From contig JAVLUO010000001.1 in the NCBI GenBank assembly GCA_031628995.1, forward strand, positions 248,001-312,000: a stretch of DNA of 64,000 nt, read 5' to 3'. Positions 8,555 through 17,584 of the stretch are shown in pieces. Within the stretch, counting starts at the first letter, position 1; every line of letters starts with the position of its first letter. Under the pieces are notes generated by a model. It had not been told where the DNA came from and did not search any database. It was given only the letters and a program-made list of their open reading frames with translations. Origin of the DNA: Bacillota bacterium LX-D. Lineage in GTDB: Bacteria; Bacillota; DUOV01; Zhaonellaceae. The position numbers and the translations under genes were made by a program.

Positions 8555-10420
8555 ATGAACAAAAGTATCTTAGCATTAGCTATAGCCGGAACAATACTCT
8601 TTAGCCAATATCCTTCCTCGGCTAAGGGAGAAATTCAAGCACGTAGCGACATCGAAAATAAATATAAATGGAACACACAGGATATCTATCCTAGTTTAGA
8701 TGCCTGGGAGAAGGACTTCAATCGTGTTCAAAAAGAATTAATACCAAACATTTCTAAATTCCAGGGTAAATTAAATCGACCAGAGACTATATTAGCTTGT
8801 TTTCAAGCAGATGAGGAATTATCAAAAACCTTGGAAAAAATAAATGCCTATGCCCATTTAACAGCAGATGAAAACCAGAAGGAGCAATTGGGCACAGAAC
8901 TAACATCCAGAGTACAAGGGTTACTTGCCCGAGCTAGTGAAGCCTCAGCATTCATTCATCCTGAACTACTGGCCCAACCTGAAAACGAATTAAAAAGCTA
9001 TATCAAAAATACAGCTTTTAAAGATTATCGGCATTTTTTAGAAATACTTCTGCGGCTTAAGCCCCACACTCTTTCTCAACAAGAAGAGGCATTGCTGGCA
9101 AGTATTTCAGAATTAACAGTTGCTCCAGAAAATATCTTTATTAAGGCGACTACTGCCGATTTAGAATTTCCTAAAATACAGACTAAAAATGGAGAAACCA
9201 TTCAACTTTCAGAAGCTAAGTATTTGAGCTTAATGCAAAATAAAGACAGGGACTTGCGTAAAGCAGCCTACAAAGGTATAATGGGCAGCTATGCTGGTCA
9301 GCAAAATACTTTAGCTGCTACTCTAAGTACAAAAGTCAAGGCCCATGTTAACTTAGCACGGATACGAAAATACCCGTCGGCATTAAATGCCTCCCTAGAG
9401 TCCAGCAATGTTCCAAGTGATGTCTATAACAACCTAGTTAAAGCTACTAATGGGCATTTAAGCTCTTTACATAAATACATAGCCTTACGGAAAAAAATTA
9501 TGCAGCTTGATAAACTACATATGTATGATTTAATGGTTCCTTTGGTCCGTGACGTAGACAAAAAAATCTCCTTTGCAGAAGGACAACAGCTAGTCCTGAA
9601 AGGGCTGGAACCATTGGGCAGTGAATACCAAAAGGTCTTAAAAGATTCATTTAACAACCGCTGGATTGACGTCTACCCAACTAAAAACAAAAAATCAGGA
9701 GCTTATTGTTTTGGAGTCTACGGTGTTCACCCATACTTATTGCTGAACTATAATGAAACAATTGAAGATGTGCTGACTTTAGCTCATGAACTAGGCCATG
9801 CTATGCATAACTACTATTCAACCAAAAATCAGTCCTATTTTAATTCTGGGCAGCCTATTTTTACGGCTGAAGTTGCTTCCACAACAAATGAGTTTTTGTT
9901 AAATAATTATTTAATCGAGCATGCTGCCACCGAACAGGAAAAATTATTTTACGTCAACCATCTGTTAGAAACAATTAGGAATACTTTTTTCACACAAGTA
10001 ATGTATTCTGAATTTGAACAGCAAATCCATGAGCGTATCGAAAAAGGAGAGGCTCTTTCCGCCCAAACTCTTAATGATATGTGGAAAAGATTGCTGCAAA
10101 AATATTATGGTCCAGATATGGTTATTGATAACGAAGCAACGTCAGGCTGGGCTAGAATTCCTCATTTTTATTACAATTTTTATGTATTTAAATATGCAAC
10201 TTCCATTGCGGCAGCAAATACTCTAGTTCAGGGAATCAGCTCTGGGGATAAAGCAGCTACAGAAAAATACTTAAACTTCTTAAAAGCCGGCGACTCAGAC
10301 TACCCTGTAGAGATTTTAAAACAAGCTGGAGTCCATATGGAATCCCCTCAAGTAATTAATGATTTATTAACGAAATTCGATCAACTCGTTGCTGAAATGG
10401 AGAAGCTAGTGATAGAATAA
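8555..10420 (+). CDS. Oligoendopeptidase F-type metallopeptidase (M3B) with an N-terminal signal peptide
   Basis: Zinc peptidase cleaving short peptides. The 621-residue protein has the full M3B fold: the N-terminal helical domain, then HELGHAMHNYYS with the two zinc histidines and the catalytic glutamate, followed by the third ligand in the EVASTTNEFL region. Unlike the usual cytoplasmic PepF, it begins MNKSILALAIAGTILFSQ, a positively charged and hydrophobic stretch ending in a plausible SSA-KG cleavage site, so I infer export. TTTAGGAGG precedes ATG 8555 at good spacing. It is 31 bases upstream of the nitroreductase and may be co-transcribed with it. Confidence 0.88.
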   Translation: MNKSILALAIAGTILFSQYPSSAKGEIQARSDIENKYKWNTQDIYPSLDAWEKDFNRVQKELIPNISKFQGKLNRPETILACFQADEELSKTLEKINAYAHLTADENQKEQLGTELTSRVQGLLARASEASAFIHPELLAQPENELKSYIKNTAFKDYRHFLEILLRLKPHTLSQQEEALLASISELTVAPENIFIKATTADLEFPKIQTKNGETIQLSEAKYLSLMQNKDRDLRKAAYKGIMGSYAGQQNTLAATLSTKVKAHVNLARIRKYPSALNASLESSNVPSDVYNNLVKATNGHLSSLHKYIALRKKIMQLDKLHMYDLMVPLVRDVDKKISFAEGQQLVLKGLEPLGSEYQKVLKDSFNNRWIDVYPTKNKKSGAYCFGVYGVHPYLLLNYNETIEDVLTLAHELGHAMHNYYSTKNQSYFNSGQPIFTAEVASTTNEFLLNNYLIEHAATEQEKLFYVNHLLETIRNTFFTQVMYSEFEQQIHERIEKGEALSAQTLNDMWKRLLQKYYGPDMVIDNEATSGWARIPHFYYNFYVFKYATSIAAANTLVQGISSGDKAATEKYLNFLKAGDSDYPVEILKQAGVHMESPQVINDLLTKFDQLVAEMEKLVIE

Positions 10421-10451
10421 AAGTAAAAATATAACAGTGGAGGTATTGATT

Positions 10452-10982
10452 ATGTCTTTTCTAGATATTGCCAAAAAGCGGCAGTCTGTGCGCAGCTTTG
10501 AAAATAGGCCTGTGGAAAAAGAAAAGCTACTGCAGGTGCTGGAAGCCGCTCGGGTAGCGCCTTCGGCAGTAAACTACCAGCCGTGGCATTTTATAGTTCT
10601 CCAAGATGAAGAAATGAAGAAAAAGGTAGCCAATTCTTACGCCAAGGATTGGCTGCAAAAAGCGCCGATAATTATCGTGGCCTGCGGGGATCACTCTAAA
10701 TCCTGGCACCGGGCTGACGGAAAGGATCACTTGGACATTGATTTAGCCATTGCTGTTGAACATATGGTTTTAGCCGCCGTCGATTTGGGCTTAGGTTCCT
10801 GCTGGGTCTGCGCCTTTGATGCTAAAAAATGCAGTAAAGTTTTAGATCTCCCTGCCGAGTTTGAACCTATTGCCTTACTCCCCCTAGGCTACCCGGCAGG
10901 AGAACCGGCAGACCCTAACCGCCACGCCAGCAGAAGAAAACCGCTGGATGATTTTATTCATTGGGATGGCTTGAACAAGTAG
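10452..10982 (+). CDS. Nitroreductase-family flavoprotein
   Basis: A 176-residue FMN-dependent oxidoreductase fold. The N-terminal RQSVRSFENRPV motif with conserved arginines binds the FMN phosphate, APSAVNYQPWHF is the second flavin contact, and LAIAVEHMVLAAVDLGLGSCW is the helix typical of the family. Substrates of such enzymes vary and cannot be predicted. I chose ATG 10452 because GTGGAGG (10437-10443) is its ribosome site; the upstream in-frame GTG overlaps that site. A bidirectional terminator follows. Confidence 0.88.
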   Translation: MSFLDIAKKRQSVRSFENRPVEKEKLLQVLEAARVAPSAVNYQPWHFIVLQDEEMKKKVANSYAKDWLQKAPIIIVACGDHSKSWHRADGKDHLDIDLAIAVEHMVLAAVDLGLGSCWVCAFDAKKCSKVLDLPAEFEPIALLPLGYPAGEPADPNRHASRRKPLDDFIHWDGLNK

Positions 10983-10995
10983 CTGTTTTTCTCAT

Positions 10996-11033
10996 AAAAA
11001 AACCATGGCTGCCTTAAGTGGCCATGGTTTTTT
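10996..11033. terminator. Bidirectional rho-independent terminator between nitroreductase and the class II aldolase
   Basis: A perfect AACCATGGC / GCCATGGTT stem extended by A-T pairs, with an A-tract before it and a T-tract after, so it can end transcription from both converging genes. Confidence 0.9.
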
Positions 11034-11049
11034 ATTACGTTTTTGCTTT

Positions 11050-11700
11050 TTACTGCTGTCCATAACCATGCAAATAAAAATTTCTCATGGCTGCAATATC
11101 TTCACTGCTTAACTCCACAACACCGCCTAAAAGACTAGCCATAATTGTAATTTGAGCCGCCTTCTCGACAATTTGGCATACTCGCAACGCTTCTCGCAAA
11201 TCTCTCCCTACGCCTACTACGCCATGATTAGCCAACAAAACTGCATTTCTTCCTTCCATAGCTTGGACAGCTGCAGTTCCTAGTTCTGCCGTACCTGGTA
11301 ATACATATTTACTGACTCTTACGTCTCCTCCTACTATTTGGACAAGATCTTCTACAGCTGCAGGAATAGGTTTTCTGGCTGCAGCTAAAGCGCTGGCATA
11401 GATGCTATGGGTATGAACAATTGCGTTTACATCTTTCCTCCCTTGGTAAATAGCAAGATGCAATGGCAGCTCACTAGAAGGGCGGCGATTTCCTCCCACA
11501 ATTTTACCCTGAAAATCAACTAAGACAATATCGCTAGGCTGTAATTCATTGTAATCCATACCACTGGGAGTAAGTGCCATGACTTCTTCTTCAGTCACAC
11601 GAGTACTGATATTTCCCCAGGTGCCCACTACAAGATTTGAGTTGAACATTGCTAAACCTGTAGCTACAACATCTTGGCATGCTTTTATGGTTTTATTCAC
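11050..11700 (-). CDS. Class II aldolase/adducin-family protein, probable aldolase of a MTA/5-deoxyribose salvage shunt
   Basis: A 216-residue zinc-dependent class II aldolase of the fuculose-1-phosphate aldolase type. Visible features are GTWGNIS and TPSGMDY for substrate phosphate binding, SSELPLH with the catalytic glutamate, VHTHS and LLANHGVVG with the zinc histidines. MtnB dehydratase and the aldolase share this fold. The gene follows mtnA, 66 bases downstream. In several bacteria this pair, with a kinase or phosphorylase, converts methylthioribulose-1-phosphate or 5-deoxyribulose-1-phosphate to dihydroxyacetone phosphate and an aldehyde. No mtnCDK genes are nearby, which favours aldolase over MtnB. 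Exact substrate is inferred. Confidence 0.75.
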   Translation of the reverse strand: MNKTIKACQDVVATGLAMFNSNLVVGTWGNISTRVTEEEVMALTPSGMDYNELQPSDIVLVDFQGKIVGGNRRPSSELPLHLAIYQGRKDVNAIVHTHSIYASALAAARKPIPAAVEDLVQIVGGDVRVSKYVLPGTAELGTAAVQAMEGRNAVLLANHGVVGVGRDLREALRVCQIVEKAAQITIMASLLGGVVELSSEDIAAMRNFYLHGYGQQ

Positions 11701-11766
11701 AATAATTTCTCTCCTCTTATTGCCTTCCTTACTTATTCTTCCTACTTTGCCAGTAATTTAAAACTT

Positions 11767-12801
11767 TTATTTCAAAGCTAATAATTTAGGTTTATAAGGT
11801 GCATGTAAAATGCCCCTTTCCGTAATAATTCCCGTAATATTCTCATAAGGTGTAACATCAAAAGCTGGGTTATACACCTTAATCTGAGGAGGAGCAATCC
11901 TTTCATTGCCAATATGAGTAACTTCCTTTTCATCCCGCTCCTCAATAACAATTTCTTTCCCCGTTTCAATGGCAAAATCGACTGTAGTCAAGGGAGCAGC
12001 TATATAAAAGGGTACGTTAAAATGTTTAGCAATTTCCGAAAGCATATAAGTACCAATTTTATTGGCCGTATCTCCATTTAAAGCGATGCGGTCAGCACCA
12101 ACTAAAATTAAATCAATTTTACCATCTCTAATTAAGGTTGGAGCAACTGTATCGGGAATTAAAGTGGCTGGAATTCCTTCTTGCACTAATTCCCAGGCAG
12201 TAAGCCTAGCACCCTGCAACCTTGGCCTTGTTTCGTCGGCATAGACATGAATATTTTTGCCTTGTCCATGGGCTTCCCTAATGATTCCCAGAGCAGTACC
12301 ATAACCTACCGTCGCTAAAGCACCCGTATTACAATGGGTTAAAATATTTACCCCTTGTGGGATCAAAGTATTTCCTAATCTGGCTATTTGTTTGTTAGTT
12401 TCCACGTCTTCTAAAGCAATTTGATCTGCTTCAGTTTTTAATAATTGATAAATAGCCTCATTGTTTAAGTTCTGATTATTAAATAAAACATCATTCATTC
12501 TACGGACTGCCCAAACTAAGTTAACAGCCGTTGGCCTAGCTTCCGCAATTGTTTCACTAGCTTTCGCCATTTTAGTCAAAAACTCTGCTTTAGAAAGCAC
12601 CATGAATTCCTGGGCTGCCAAAACAATACCATATGCCCCAGCTGAGCCAATAGCAGGTGCACCTCGTACAACCATTTCTTTGATAGCGTAAACCACCTCT
12701 TGGTAGCCACGGCACTTAACTAATTCACACCGTAGAGGTAGACAACGTTGATCTAGCAAATATAGAACATTATCTAAAAATTCAATGCTTTTAACTTCCA
12801 C
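11767..12801 (-). CDS. mtnA: Methylthioribose-1-phosphate isomerase family (eIF-2B alpha-like)
   Basis: Isomerises S-methyl-5-thioribose-1-phosphate, and in some organisms 5-deoxyribose-1-phosphate, to the ribulose form. The 344-residue protein carries MVVRGAPAIGSAGAYG, HCNTGALATVGYGT with the catalytic cysteine region, YADETRPRLQGARLTAWEL, and GADRIALNGDTANKIGT with the catalytic aspartate. The frame is open for 34 more codons upstream, but I place the start at GTG 12801: GAGGTG lies 9 bases ahead and the extra residues do not look like MtnA. First gene of a two-gene unit with the class II aldolase. Confidence 0.93.
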   Translation of the reverse strand: MEVKSIEFLDNVLYLLDQRCLPLRCELVKCRGYQEVVYAIKEMVVRGAPAIGSAGAYGIVLAAQEFMVLSKAEFLTKMAKASETIAEARPTAVNLVWAVRRMNDVLFNNQNLNNEAIYQLLKTEADQIALEDVETNKQIARLGNTLIPQGVNILTHCNTGALATVGYGTALGIIREAHGQGKNIHVYADETRPRLQGARLTAWELVQEGIPATLIPDTVAPTLIRDGKIDLILVGADRIALNGDTANKIGTYMLSEIAKHFNVPFYIAAPLTTVDFAIETGKEIVIEERDEKEVTHIGNERIAPPQIKVYNPAFDVTPYENITGIITERGILHAPYKPKLLALK

Positions 12802-12840
12802 TTGTAAATTCACCTCAAATACTCTCAGTGTAGTTATCTT

Positions 12841-12891
12841 ACTATTATAGTTATTATCATTATGATAACTATATACGATAACTATAATAGT
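12841..12891. promoter_or_regulatory. 14-bp perfect inverted repeat upstream of mtnA, possible operator
   Basis: ACTATTATAGTTAT (12841-12854) and its exact complement (12878-12891) flank a 23-base centre that contains a further GATAACT copy. The site is 40-90 bases upstream of the mtnA start, where a repressor would act. It has no T-tract suited to a terminator. No factor is identified. Confidence 0.45.
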
Positions 12892-13205
12892 ATGAATCTG
12901 CAAGACAGTAAAGGTGCTGCCATATTATCATCATAAATTTTTAATTTTGAAAATTTCACTTGTATAGATTAGCAAAAGTAGCAGCATTTCCTCCGGGGAA
13001 TAGGGAAAATGCAAAAATATTTCAAAAAATTTAAAGAACAACAAATCAAAGAAACCTAGGAAACGGGCTCAGAAGTAGGTAAGAGTAAAACGTATACCGT
13101 CATCGGCGGAATTTAAAGAAATGTAACATAAAACAATTAACTTAAAAAGATCTTGGAAGGAAAAATCTGGAAACAACTATACTAAAGAGTGGAAATGCTT
13201 CTGTT
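12892..13205. other. Non-coding interval between mtnA and the leader-distal end of the CRISPR array
   Basis: AT-rich stretch with no ORF, no RNA gene and no further repeat copy that I can recognise. A weak hairpin (GCATTTCC / GGGAAAATGC, about 12988-13012) is present. The array's oldest repeat starts directly after it. Confidence 0.4.
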
Positions 13206-14784
13206 GTTTCAATCCTTGTTATGTTGGAATTTCCTCAGTAACACTAGTAATTTTAAAAAATGCAGTATACGCTGGCCGGTTTCAATCCTTGTTATGTTGG
13301 AATTTCCTCAGTAACGAAGTATAGAGAAAATGGGGGGTTTAAAAATTTTTAAGTTTCAATCCTTGTTATGTTGGAATTTCCTCAGTAACATGTAAAAGTA
13401 ACTGATAATCCAAACGACCCTGCTTTGTTTCAATCCTTGTTATGTTGGAATTTCCTCAGTAACCAGTACAAAAACTTAGGCAGAGGGAAAAAGAAAGTTT
13501 CAATCCTTGTTATGTTGGAATTTCCTCAGTAACACAAGTGGCTTCGTACCTCACTCGCGTCCCATACGTGTTTCAATCCTTGTTATGTTGGAATTTCCTC
13601 AGTAACCAATTTTCCTAAGTTCCTCAGCCACTTTTTCTGTGAAGTTTCAATCCTTGTTATGTTGGAATTTCCTCAGTAACAGGAGGGTGAATAACGTGAG
13701 GGATTATCGGTTTAGAGGGTTTCAATCCTTGTTATGTTGGAATTTCCTCAGTAACGGCAATAGCATATAGTAAAGCTTTTGCTCTTTATAGGTTTCAATC
13801 CTTGTTATGTTGGAATTTCCTCAGTAACTTGGGTCACGAAATAAATTTACAACCTTCTTCCGCGAGTTTCAATCCTTGTTATGTTGGAATTTCCTCAGTA
13901 ACAACGGGTATTTATTGTGATACGTGCAATGCTCTTCAGGTTTCAATCCTTGTTATGTTGGAATTTCCTCAGTAACTGCCTGTATCCGTTCGGAATACTT
14001 AAATGAGTTGTTGGTTTCAATCCTTGTTATGTTGGAATTTCCTCAGTAACGAGACAATGCACGAACGATTAAGATCTATCAGAAAGTTTCAATCCTTGTT
14101 ATGTTGGAATTTCCTCAGTAACGGATTTAGGTTTAAAAGTACCTGCTGTAGCAGCAACGTTTCAATCCTTGTTATGTTGGAATTTCCTCAGTAACGACTT
14201 AAGGTTTAATATTATTTATGAGCTGATGTAGTTTCAATCCTTGTTATGTTGGAATTTCCTCAGTAACTGCGGGGCCTTCAACGCTTCCTCGCCTGCCTGC
14301 AGGTTTCAATCCTTGTTATGTTGGAATTTCCTCAGTAACCGTCAGTACAAAAACTTAGGCAGAGGGAAAAAGAAAGTTTCAATCCTTGTTATGTTGGAAT
14401 TTCCTCAGTAACTTGAATACGGATTCATTGACAACGCTGCGGATAGGGCGTTTCAATCCTTGTTATGTTGGAATTTCCTCAGTAACAGTTGTTTAATTCG
14501 TTTCCTGGCGGCAAGTTGTTTATGTTTCAATCCTTGTTATGTTGGAATTTCCTCAGTAACTGTTTATGTTCATTCTGATATTCAACAGATTCTTGAAGAG
14601 TTTCAATCCTTGTTATGTTGGAATTTCCTCAGTAACCAGCAAACTATCAGCAAGAACCTATTGACATAAAGGGGTTTCAATCCTTGTTATGTTGGAATTT
14701 CCTCAGTAACAAGGCTGGACTTGGGCTGATGTTGAACCTTATGTTCAGTTTCAATCCTTGTTATGTTGGAATTTCCTCAGTAAC
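13206..14784 (-). CRISPR. CRISPR array, 22 repeats of 37 bp and 21 spacers of 33-39 bp
   Basis: All 22 repeats appear identical, running from GTTTCAATCC to CTCAGTAAC on the plus strand, with starts at 13206, 13279, 13353, 13427, 13497, 13570 and so on to 14748. Most spacers are 35-37 bp. Read on the minus strand the repeat ends in ATTGAAAC, the usual 8-base crRNA 5' tag, so the array is transcribed from the cas side toward mtnA. The leader is therefore at 14785-14916 and the spacer at 14711-14747 is the newest. Spacers 13464-13496 and 14340-14375 share 33 bases. No spacer obviously matched the integrated element when I compared by eye. Confidence 0.98.
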
Positions 14785-14916
14785 CGCAAACAGCTGAAAA
14801 ACCTTTAATTAAAAGGATCTGGAGGTTTTTTTCTTAAAATTAAATGGCTTAGAACAGACTATAAGAATAAATATTACACCCACTTTTTTTAACCCATTTA
14901 CATACTTTTTGCATCC
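14785..14916 (-). promoter_or_regulatory. CRISPR leader
   Basis: AT-rich 132-bp non-coding stretch between the newest repeat and the cas4 stop, in the expected leader position. It holds nested palindromes: AAAAACCT (14797-14804) pairs with AGGTTTTT (14823-14830), enclosing CCTTTAATTAAAAGG. A TATAGT hexamer on the minus strand is a possible -10 box. Integration-host or Cas1-Cas2 docking sites cannot be assigned by eye. Confidence 0.65.
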
Positions 14917-15555
14917 TCAAAACCCGCTAATTTCAAGGCTTTTGGAAGCTTCTAAACCTTCTACGCAAATATTTTTGTAGCAACAATCCACACATCTGGC
15001 CTTATATTTTGTTGCCTTTGGATAATAGTTTTCCTCTATAATTTTTCGCATATCCTTTAATGCAGCATCCAATATAAGCCAATCCCGCTGTGTGAATTTT
15101 ATTTCAGCCAGATAATTCTTACTTCTAATATAACATAAATATCCTGTATAAACTGGTTTTTCATAATTTTCGCTGATTAGTGCTCCGTATATTAAGGCCT
15201 GAATTCGGTAAGTTGAATAAATTACTCCTTTATACTCGGCAAATTTGTAGTCAAGAGGTGCCATTGTACCATCTGCCAATTGTAATACTTCATCCACCTT
15301 ACCTTTTAATCCTAATTTTTTACTGTGAAGAAAAATATCAATTTCCTTCTTTGTACAAGCTATCTTTTTACGAACATACTCTTTGTTTATCTGACTTTTG
15401 TATTGGTGGATATCCCTTCCTTTCATAACCTTAAACCGATTGTGCTCATTTTGAGGTATCTTGAGGCACCGCATATAATAAATAAATCTGGGGCAATATA
15501 AAAATTCTATTACTTCAGAGGGGTTTAGCAATTCCCTGTCGTTCACCTTGTACAT
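14917..15555 (-). CDS. cas4: CRISPR-associated exonuclease Cas4
   Basis: RecB-family nuclease that trims and PAM-selects prespacers for Cas1-Cas2. The 212-residue protein has the nuclease core GKVDEVLQLADG...PLDYKF with the acidic residues and lysine, a first cluster cysteine in LYCPRFIYY, and a C-terminal set in ARCVDCCYKNIC for the 4Fe-4S cluster. It starts five bases after cas2 and is the last cas gene before the leader. In most I-B loci cas4 precedes cas1, so this position is less usual. Confidence 0.93.
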   Translation of the reverse strand: MYKVNDRELLNPSEVIEFLYCPRFIYYMRCLKIPQNEHNRFKVMKGRDIHQYKSQINKEYVRKKIACTKKEIDIFLHSKKLGLKGKVDEVLQLADGTMAPLDYKFAEYKGVIYSTYRIQALIYGALISENYEKPVYTGYLCYIRSKNYLAEIKFTQRDWLILDAALKDMRKIIEENYYPKATKYKARCVDCCYKNICVEGLEASKSLEISGF

Positions 15556-15560
15556 CTCCT

Positions 15561-15851
15561 CTATAAAAATAGCCTTTTTATTCCATCACTTACGAGCCTT
15601 TTATCAAAAGCCTGCCCAAGCAGTTTAACTGCCTTAAAATCGCTTTTACACATTGGGAAGACATAAACTGAATCTTCATCGTGCTTAATTATATCATCAA
15701 AACGTAGGCATAATTCATCAATTTCATGAGGCTCCATGTTCCCTACAAAGACACTTTTTTGAACTGAATATAATCCATATCCCTTACAAATCTTAAAAAC
15801 TCTGCTTCGAAGTTTATCCTGGCTAATATCATATATAACCCAAACCAGCAT
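15561..15851 (-). CDS. cas2: CRISPR-associated endoribonuclease-like Cas2
   Basis: Structural subunit of the Cas1-Cas2 integrase. The 96-residue ferredoxin-like protein begins MLVWVIYDIS with the conserved aspartate after the first strand, followed by RVFKICKGYGLYSVQKSVF, typical of Cas2. Its start codon directly abuts the cas1 stop. Confidence 0.95.
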   Translation of the reverse strand: MLVWVIYDISQDKLRSRVFKICKGYGLYSVQKSVFVGNMEPHEIDELCLRFDDIIKHDEDSVYVFPMCKSDFKAVKLLGQAFDKRLVSDGIKRLFL

Positions 15852-16829
15852 CTAACCCAAATCTCCAAGCAACGAATTAGCTATCCGATGGCAATCTAAT
15901 TGGATAATATTTCGCCTTTGCACATTGCGTCCATTATACCTAACTTTCTTGTCAAAAAATTCCCCAAGAGCAGAAATAAAAGGTTCTTTACCCTCTTTAT
16001 TAAGTACGTAACCCCCTTCTATTTGATCAAAATAGCTGGCCTTTACTTTTCGGTTGGCAATAAGCCCTACTACAACTTCATCCACCCAGGGACGGTATTG
16101 TTCAATAAGGTCGAATACCAAAGATTTTTTATTATATCCGTCTGTATGGATAAATCCAACAAAAGGATCCATCCCCGCAATGATACATGCTTTTTCAACT
16201 ATGCTGTATAGTATCCCGTAGCCATAATTAAGCAAACAGTTGAACTCATCCCTCGCTGGATCCCTGCTCCTGCCGTTAAACCTATAACGTTCAGGAAGAA
16301 TGGCACTTAAGGTTTCAAAATATAGCCGTCCTGCATTACCTTCGATACCCATTACACTGCTCCTTATATCTTCTATATTACCATTTAAACCAACAAGTTT
16401 TTCTTTGCTTTCAGATAGAGATTTACAGGCTTCCATCAGTAAGTCTTTTACCTTTCTTCTTGTGTTCATCCATTTCTTAAGCAAAATTTCCTGCCTGTTG
16501 ATTTTCTCTACAACCCAACCGCAGGCAAGGGAGGCACCTTTTTTGTCTTCTGCAAACTCCAACTGCCGCCTTCTAATTTTGGATGTACTCCCAAACTTGC
16601 AGTGCCAAATACGTCCAAAGGGCTTGCCGCTCCGGTCTAAAAAAACTATGTCAACGTTATTATCCAAAGCAAATTTAATGGCATCTGTTGTTAAAGTGGC
16701 ACCTGTGGTAATTACGATATTATTGACCTTTTTTACTGCTATTTCTTGAACAATATCATCAACCTTTACCTGAAAACAATTATCCTTCTTTTTCAAATAT
16801 CCGCCATAGCTGTTTATGTATAGCTCCAT
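15852..16829 (-). CDS. cas1: CRISPR-associated integrase Cas1
   Basis: Integrates prespacers at the leader-repeat junction. The 325-residue protein shows the N-terminal beta domain (MELYINSYGGYLKKKDN), the GATLTTDAIKFAL helix, and the catalytic domain with GIEGNAGRLYFE (Glu), FIHTDGYNKKSLVFDLIEQYRP (His and Asp region) and a C-terminal lysine/arginine-rich tail. ATG 16829 is preferred over ATG 16847 because a GGAGG sits just before it. It is co-directional with cas2 without a gap. Confidence 0.95.
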   Translation of the reverse strand: MELYINSYGGYLKKKDNCFQVKVDDIVQEIAVKKVNNIVITTGATLTTDAIKFALDNNVDIVFLDRSGKPFGRIWHCKFGSTSKIRRRQLEFAEDKKGASLACGWVVEKINRQEILLKKWMNTRRKVKDLLMEACKSLSESKEKLVGLNGNIEDIRSSVMGIEGNAGRLYFETLSAILPERYRFNGRSRDPARDEFNCLLNYGYGILYSIVEKACIIAGMDPFVGFIHTDGYNKKSLVFDLIEQYRPWVDEVVVGLIANRKVKASYFDQIEGGYVLNKEGKEPFISALGEFFDKKVRYNGRNVQRRNIIQLDCHRIANSLLGDLG

Positions 16830-16897
16830 ACGCCAACCCTCCGCCAATAATTGGTAATATTATTTTTGCCAAATTGGCCAGAGTTGAAACACCTCTC

Positions 16898-17578
16898 TTA
16901 ATGATTGCAACATAAACAGCGGCAGATAGTGCCAAAGCCACGGGATACTGATTTTCCTATACCCAGGTAATCTGGGATTGCAAAGTTAACAAAGAAGCTT
17001 CCTAAAAAGGCAATCATTCTTTGCTCTTTGAAATTAGTCTCTATAGATTTAATTTTACCAATATCAACGACAATTTTAGACTCAACCCTGTATCCGAGCC
17101 CCTTTGAAAGTGACAATAGATTGCCTGTTAAAACGGCTCTTAGTATTTCCCTTTGTTCTACACCTGAACTAACTTGATATTGCCCGTAATTCCTTTGATT
17201 TAAGGCCATCCAAGGCGTTATAAAGGCATACTCTACCACATCATCCAGAATGCCAAAGGGCTCATTTGCAATAGTTAAGGCTTTTTCATAGATTGGAATT
17301 TGACTTCCATCGAGAATTAACTCATTCAGCTCATCTTCCATCTCTTCAAGTTTTTCAGCCCCCTGGTTAATTCCAATGATATACGGAGTTCCTTCGATAA
17401 CCTTATATTGAATAAGCGGATAACGGTAAAGCCAGCCCGTTTTTCCATGATTATGGAATTCGTCATGTTCCGGAAATAGTCGGGCCACAAACCCTCTTAG
17501 CTTGTGGCCGGCTCTGGTAGATAACCGAATTTCGGGAAATGAAAGGCGGAAAATTTTTAGCTGCTTGTAACTGCTCAT
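16898..17578 (-). CDS. cas6: CRISPR pre-crRNA endoribonuclease Cas6 (Cas6b type)
   Basis: Processes the array transcript by cutting inside each repeat, leaving the ATTGAAAC tag. The 226-residue protein has an N-terminal ferredoxin-like half containing HNHGKTGWLYRYPLIQYK, and a C-terminal glycine-rich loop GIGKSVSRGFG that contacts the repeat RNA, both characteristic of Cas6b. The conserved histidines around residues 40-46 are candidate catalytic residues (inference). It lies between cas3 (six bases upstream) and cas1, not at the front of the operon as in many I-B loci. Confidence 0.85.
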   Translation of the reverse strand: MSSYKQLKIFRLSFPEIRLSTRAGHKLRGFVARLFPEHDEFHNHGKTGWLYRYPLIQYKVIEGTPYIIGINQGAEKLEEMEDELNELILDGSQIPIYEKALTIANEPFGILDDVVEYAFITPWMALNQRNYGQYQVSSGVEQREILRAVLTGNLLSLSKGLGYRVESKIVVDIGKIKSIETNFKEQRMIAFLGSFFVNFAIPDYLGIGKSVSRGFGTICRCLCCNH

Positions 17579-17584
17579 GTAAAA

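Noticed and set aside
14003-14669. Open reading frames inside the CRISPR array
   Set aside because: They consist of repeat units translated repeatedly (the same residues recur each 73 bases) and are not genes.
13206-14784. Self-targeting spacers against the integrated element
   Set aside because: I compared spacers with the element by eye and saw no clear match; this needs an alignment search to be sure.
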